Shown here in pieces: positions 60,719 to 64,000 of a stretch of DNA of 64,000 bases (position 1 is the stretch's first letter; each line of letters begins with the position of its first letter). The position numbers and the translations under genes are program-made. The notes beneath the pieces were generated by a model that saw only the letters and a list, made by a program, of their open reading frames with translations, was not told where the DNA came from and made no database searches. Source of the DNA: Mariniphaga sp041687255 (GTDB taxonomy: Bacteria > Bacteroidota > Bacteroidia > Bacteroidales > Prolixibacteraceae); assembly GCA_041687255.1 (NCBI GenBank), contig JAWLCL010000003.1, positions 186,001 through 250,000 of the forward strand, given 5' to 3'.

Positions 60719-61660
60719 ATGAAGTATATATGGGCAGTTGTTTTTGCATTTCTTTTGATTTCAGGTTGTTCATCAAAAAAAGATAAAGTGGAACTGGTAC
60801 TGGATACTCAATCGGCTTTAGGGGAAGGTGCAATCTGGAACTATAAAACAGGAGAACTTATATGGGTGAATATTTCCGATCAAATTCTTAATGTTTATAA
60901 TCCATTTCTTGATTTTAACAAGGAGATGCTCACCGGGCAAATGATTGGTACTGTAGTACCTGCTGAATCCGGAAAGTTGATTGTTGCCCTTGAAAATGGT
61001 TTTTATCAGCTTGATCCCGCAACCGGATCAAAACTTTTTATTGCCAATCCTGAAGAAGATAAGCCCGGCAATCGTTTCAATGATGGCAAGTGTGATCCTG
61101 CAGGTCGTCTCTGGGCAGGCACCATGCATATGGAGGGAAAACCTGATTCGGGAGCTCTCTACCGGCTCGATCCCGATACAACAGTTCGCAAAATGATTGG
61201 CGATGTAAGCATTTCAAATGGAATTGTATGGTCGCTCGACCAGCGTAAGATGTATTACATTGATACTCCTACCCAAAAAGTAACAGCGTGGGATTATGAA
61301 AATGAAACCGGAGAAATAAACAATCCTCAGATTGTTGTTGAGGTGCCGCGAGAGATGGGAAGCCCCGATGGAATGACTATTGATGCAGATGGTAACCTTT
61401 GGATTGCCCTTTGGAGCGGCGCTGCCGTAGGTTGCTGGAACCCTGAAACCGGAGAGCTGCTGCGTACAATCAGTGTTCCTGCCAAAAATGTTACCTCCTG
61501 TGCATTTGGTGACAACGATCTGGGTACACTTTACATAACCACTGCCCGGCAGGGAACCAGTGATGAGGAACTTGACGAGTTTCCCCATGCCGGAGGACTG
61601 TTTAAAGTAAGGCCCGGTGTGAAAGGGGTTGAGGCTTTCTTTTTCAAAGGCGAGTTTTGA
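60719..61660 (+). CDS. SMP-30/gluconolactonase-like lipoprotein
   Basis: A 313-residue beta-propeller with a lipobox (FLLISGCSSKKDK). ALGEGAIWNYKTGELIWVNI opens the fold. RFNDGKCDPAGRLWAGTMHM and SISNGIVWSLDQRKMYYIDT are the calcium or substrate signatures of SMP-30, and SPDGMTIDADGNLWIALW carries the catalytic aspartate and the metal-binding residues. Family members hydrolyse sugar lactones. The lipobox means the protein is exported, which is less common in lactonases. A role in periplasmic aldonolactone hydrolysis is inferred. It follows punA by 66 bases. Confidence 0.88.
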   Translation: MKYIWAVVFAFLLISGCSSKKDKVELVLDTQSALGEGAIWNYKTGELIWVNISDQILNVYNPFLDFNKEMLTGQMIGTVVPAESGKLIVALENGFYQLDPATGSKLFIANPEEDKPGNRFNDGKCDPAGRLWAGTMHMEGKPDSGALYRLDPDTTVRKMIGDVSISNGIVWSLDQRKMYYIDTPTQKVTAWDYENETGEINNPQIVVEVPREMGSPDGMTIDADGNLWIALWSGAAVGCWNPETGELLRTISVPAKNVTSCAFGDNDLGTLYITTARQGTSDEELDEFPHAGGLFKVRPGVKGVEAFFFKGEF

Positions 61661-61835
61661 GCGATCAAGAAAGTAGTTAAGCTTCAAAAGGATGCCTGAT
61701 GTGGAAAATAATTAAACTACATACGCTGATATCAACATGAAATGAGCATGAGCAGGAAAATACATTAACCTGTAATAATAAAAAACCTCATGCGAATTCC
61801 ATTTTATACCTTTGAAAATATACACTTATAATAAA

Positions 61836-62786
61836 ATGAAATTTTTACCTGACTTTACCGACGTTGAAAAGGCCCACCGGATTGTTCAGAGGTATGCGCA
61901 TCGCACACCTGTGTTAACCTCTGCCAGTATAAATAAAATTACAGGAAGCAACTTATTTTTTAAGTGTGAGAATTTCCAGAAAGTGGGTGCATTTAAGTTC
62001 CGCGGAGCATGCAATGCTGTATTTTCATTAAATGAGGAACAAGCTCGAAAAGGAGTAGCTACCCACTCTTCGGGAAATCATGCTGCTGCCCTGGCCCTGG
62101 CTGCACAAATGCGGGGAATTGCCGCTCATATCGTTATGCCGCGAACATCTCCTGAAATTAAGAAGAAGGCAGTGGCCGGCTACGGCGCCAAAATAACCTT
62201 TTGCGAACCTACATTGCAGGCCCGGGAAAGCACCCTGGCAGAAGTGATAAAAGAAACGGGCGCAACGGAAATTCATCCATACAACAATTTTTACGTAATC
62301 GCAGGGCAGGGAACCGCTGCCAAAGAACTGATTGAAGATTCAGGTTCATTCGATGTGATTCTTGCCCCGGTGGGAGGGGGTGGTTTATTAAGCGGGACTG
62401 CTATTACTTCAAAGCACCTGTTACCCGGATGCAAGGTTATAGCTGCTGAGCCTGCCGGAGCCGATGATGCTTACCGTTCGTTCCAGGCAAAAAAACTGAT
62501 ACCTTCGGAAAATCCAAAAACCATTGCCGACGGTCTGCTTACTTCTTTGGGAGAACGTAATTTTAACATTATAATGGATAAAGTGGATGATATTGTCACC
62601 GTTTCCGAGGAAAGCATAGTGGAAGCCATGCGCCTGATATGGGAACGCATGAAAATTATTGTCGAACCTTCATCGGCCGTTCCCATGGCTGCCATCCTTG
62701 AAGGAAAAGTGGATGTAATGGGTAAAAAGGCAGGAATTATTCTTTCGGGAGGTAACCTTGATTTGGGAAAGCTGCCGTTTTTATAA
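61836..62786 (+). CDS. Threonine/serine dehydratase (TdcB/IlvA-like)
   Basis: The protein has 316 residues from the ATG at 61836; the ATG at 61812 adds eight residues without homology value. It is a fold-type II PLP enzyme with the Schiff-base lysine in VGAFKFRGACNAV, SSGNHAAALALAA for the cofactor phosphate, GGGGLLSGTAI as the glycine loop, and the late motif LSGGNLDLGKLPF. It lacks the C-terminal ACT regulatory domain of biosynthetic IlvA, so it resembles catabolic threonine dehydratase or serine racemase-type enzymes. It is a single gene between a lipoprotein gene and a convergent cls. Confidence 0.88.
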   Translation: MKFLPDFTDVEKAHRIVQRYAHRTPVLTSASINKITGSNLFFKCENFQKVGAFKFRGACNAVFSLNEEQARKGVATHSSGNHAAALALAAQMRGIAAHIVMPRTSPEIKKKAVAGYGAKITFCEPTLQARESTLAEVIKETGATEIHPYNNFYVIAGQGTAAKELIEDSGSFDVILAPVGGGGLLSGTAITSKHLLPGCKVIAAEPAGADDAYRSFQAKKLIPSENPKTIADGLLTSLGERNFNIIMDKVDDIVTVSEESIVEAMRLIWERMKIIVEPSSAVPMAAILEGKVDVMGKKAGIILSGGNLDLGKLPFL

Positions 62787-62817
62787 TGTTTTTCAATTCA
62801 TAAGCCCATTGTAATTC

Positions 62818-64000
62818 CTACAACATCGGGCTCACGATATGTGCAAGCGATTCTTTCAGTTTGAAATGCCAGGATCGTTCTTTCCATTCGTCAAGCTTTA
62901 TCTCGCGGCTGCTTCTTAAATCAGCTAAGAAATACTTTTGCAAGGAGGCTGTAAAGGCATTATCGTAAATGAAGGCGTTCACTTCGAAGTTGGTTTCAAA
63001 GCTGCGGAAGTCGAGGTTGGTTGTTCCCACAGTGGCAAAGGTGTCATCCACTATCAGGTATTTGCTGTGTAGAAATCCCGCCTCATAAAAATAAACCCGA
63101 ACACCTGCCTCCAGCAGTTCTTCAATGTACGAATAGGAACTCCAGCGGGGAATGACACTGTCGGTTTTCGATGGCATAAGTATGCGCACATCTACATTGC
63201 TTAAGGCGGCAACTTTAAGGGCATAGAGTATTTCCGAAGTAGGCATCAGGTAGGGAGAAGCAATGTAAACCTTACTTTTTGCCCCGGCAATGGCAGCATG
63301 AAATACCTGGGCTATACTATCCCAGTCGGAATCGGGACCACTGGCAGAAATTTGCACCGGTATTCCTTTTTCTTCCATTGGTTTGGGAAAGTAACGCTTG
63401 CCTGCCAGGTTCTCATGAATCACAAAATACCAGTCAGCAGCAAACACCACCTGCAATCCACTAACGGCAGCGCCTTCAATCTGAAGGTGTGTATCGCGCC
63501 ACGGACCAATATCTTTCAGCCCTTCCACGTACCGATCGGCGATGTTTATTCCGCCGGTGAAACCTATGATACCATCCACCACCAGTATTTTTCTGTGGTT
63601 GCGATAGTTTACCTGCGAGGTGAGGCGTGGAAACATCACCTCCATAAACGAATAAATTTCGATGTTGTTTATGCGAAGATCTGTGAGAAACTGCTTGCTC
63701 AATCCCCAACTTCCTACATCATCAACAATTATGCGCACGATAATTCCTTCCCGGCTCTTTCTTATCAGAATATCCTTAAATTGATTGCCAATCTTATCAT
63801 CCTCAAAGATATAATACTCCATATGGATGTGGTGAGTGGCATTCTCAATTGCAGTAAAAATGGCTGTAAAGGTTTCATCTGCATTATTTAGTATTTTCAC
63901 ACGGCTGGCATTGGTGAGTAAAGCATTGGAATTGTTAAGCAGAAGTCTTATGAGGTTTTCCTTTTCATGGATCTGAGCCGGCAGGTTGCGAAGCGTTTGC
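62818..64000 (-). CDS. cls: Cardiolipin synthase (phospholipase D family), N-terminus cut by window edge
   Basis: The frame is open from the stop at 62818 to the window end, about 393 residues; a GTG at 63898-63900 is not the true start, because homologous sequence (LPAQIHEKENLIRLLLNN) continues upstream of it. Two HKD motifs are present: HRKILVVDG (in NYRNHRKILVVDGIIGFTGG) and HSKYLIVDD (in FLHSKYLIVDDTFATVGTTN). GGINIADRY and NFEVNAFIYD are typical. Full-length enzymes have about 480 residues with two N-terminal membrane helices, which would lie beyond the edge. The enzyme makes cardiolipin from phosphatidylglycerol at the inner membrane. Confidence 0.93.
   Translation of the reverse strand, partial: QTLRNLPAQIHEKENLIRLLLNNSNALLTNASRVKILNNADETFTAIFTAIENATHHIHMEYYIFEDDKIGNQFKDILIRKSREGIIVRIIVDDVGSWGLSKQFLTDLRINNIEIYSFMEVMFPRLTSQVNYRNHRKILVVDGIIGFTGGINIADRYVEGLKDIGPWRDTHLQIEGAAVSGLQVVFAADWYFVIHENLAGKRYFPKPMEEKGIPVQISASGPDSDWDSIAQVFHAAIAGAKSKVYIASPYLMPTSEILYALKVAALSNVDVRILMPSKTDSVIPRWSSYSYIEELLEAGVRVYFYEAGFLHSKYLIVDDTFATVGTTNLDFRSFETNFEVNAFIYDNAFTASLQKYFLADLRSSREIKLDEWKERSWHFKLKESLAHIVSPML

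Noticed and set aside
1..64000. CRISPR array, prophage, insertion sequence or SusC/SusD locus
   Set aside because: No repeat-spacer pattern, integrase, transposase or SusD-like gene was found; the TonB receptor at 46750-49137 has DUF4374 and PepSY partners instead.

Overview
The window reads as chromosome from a Bacteroidetes bacterium, most likely a marine or sediment relative of the Marinilabiliales/Prolixibacteraceae. This placement is inferred from gene content, not from a marker gene. The pointers are a PorP/SprF type IX secretion protein, a DUF2723 membrane protein, a BlaI/M56-TonB pair, a carboxypeptidase-regulatory-domain TonB receptor with a DUF4374 lipoprotein, a cysteate synthase (sulfonolipid route), a lycopene-cyclase-like protein, and promoters of the Bacteroidetes type (TTG, about 20 bases, TAnnTTTG). 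It is mostly core chromosome. I see no phage, insertion sequence, CRISPR array or SusC/SusD pair.

Layout. 1-12 kb, all minus strand: a truncated AAA ATPase, a 47-residue stump of a LytTR response regulator, a TlpA-like thioredoxin protein, an OmpH/Skp chaperone, a BlaI-M56/TonB pair behind a triple-operator promoter, a LytS-type sensor kinase whose periplasmic half resembles a TlpA protein without its cysteines, and two tandem DUF4168 proteins. 12-31 kb: GH95 fucosidase, alanine dehydrogenase, tsaE, gcvH, class II ribonucleotide reductase, Kdo transferase plus lycopene-cyclase-like protein, three glycoside hydrolases (GH2 beta-galactosidase, a GH50/agarase-like enzyme, GH30), cysteate synthase, PorP/SprF. 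31-43 kb: metK behind a SAM-II-type pseudoknot riboswitch, a universal stress protein, two SDR proteins, an FMN-binding protein, dnaG, a CobB-like sirtuin, a truncated globin, comF and class I aldolase fbaB. 43-50 kb: a small HMA-like protein, a 745-base gene-free stretch, an iron-acquisition-type operon (TonB receptor, DUF4374, PepSY), trmO and a YefM-YoeB toxin-antitoxin pair. 50-64 kb: tRNA-Gln, DUF2723 protein, a HEAT-like protein, a hydroxyacid dehydrogenase, M28 and M48 proteases, lpxK overlapping punA, an SMP-30-like lipoprotein, threonine dehydratase and a truncated cardiolipin synthase.

How the genes fit together. The lipid and envelope genes (waaA, lpxK, cysteate synthase, cls, ompH, porP) describe a Gram-negative surface carrying Kdo-lipid A and probably sulfonolipids. 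The GH cluster with the nearby fucosidase points to algal or plant galactan and fucosylated glycans as food. The first 12 kb looks like an envelope-sensing region in which a LytS/LytTR pair has been broken up: the kinase and a LytTR-type DNA site remain, but only the N-terminus of a response regulator is present nearby.

The most interesting signals are the metK SAM-II pseudoknot that overlaps a U9 terminator, three 16-bp dyads phased at exactly 20 bp over the blaI promoter, the 21-bp direct repeat upstream of the LytS kinase, the truncated response regulator, and a perfect 8-4-8 palindrome immediately upstream of the TonB-receptor promoter.
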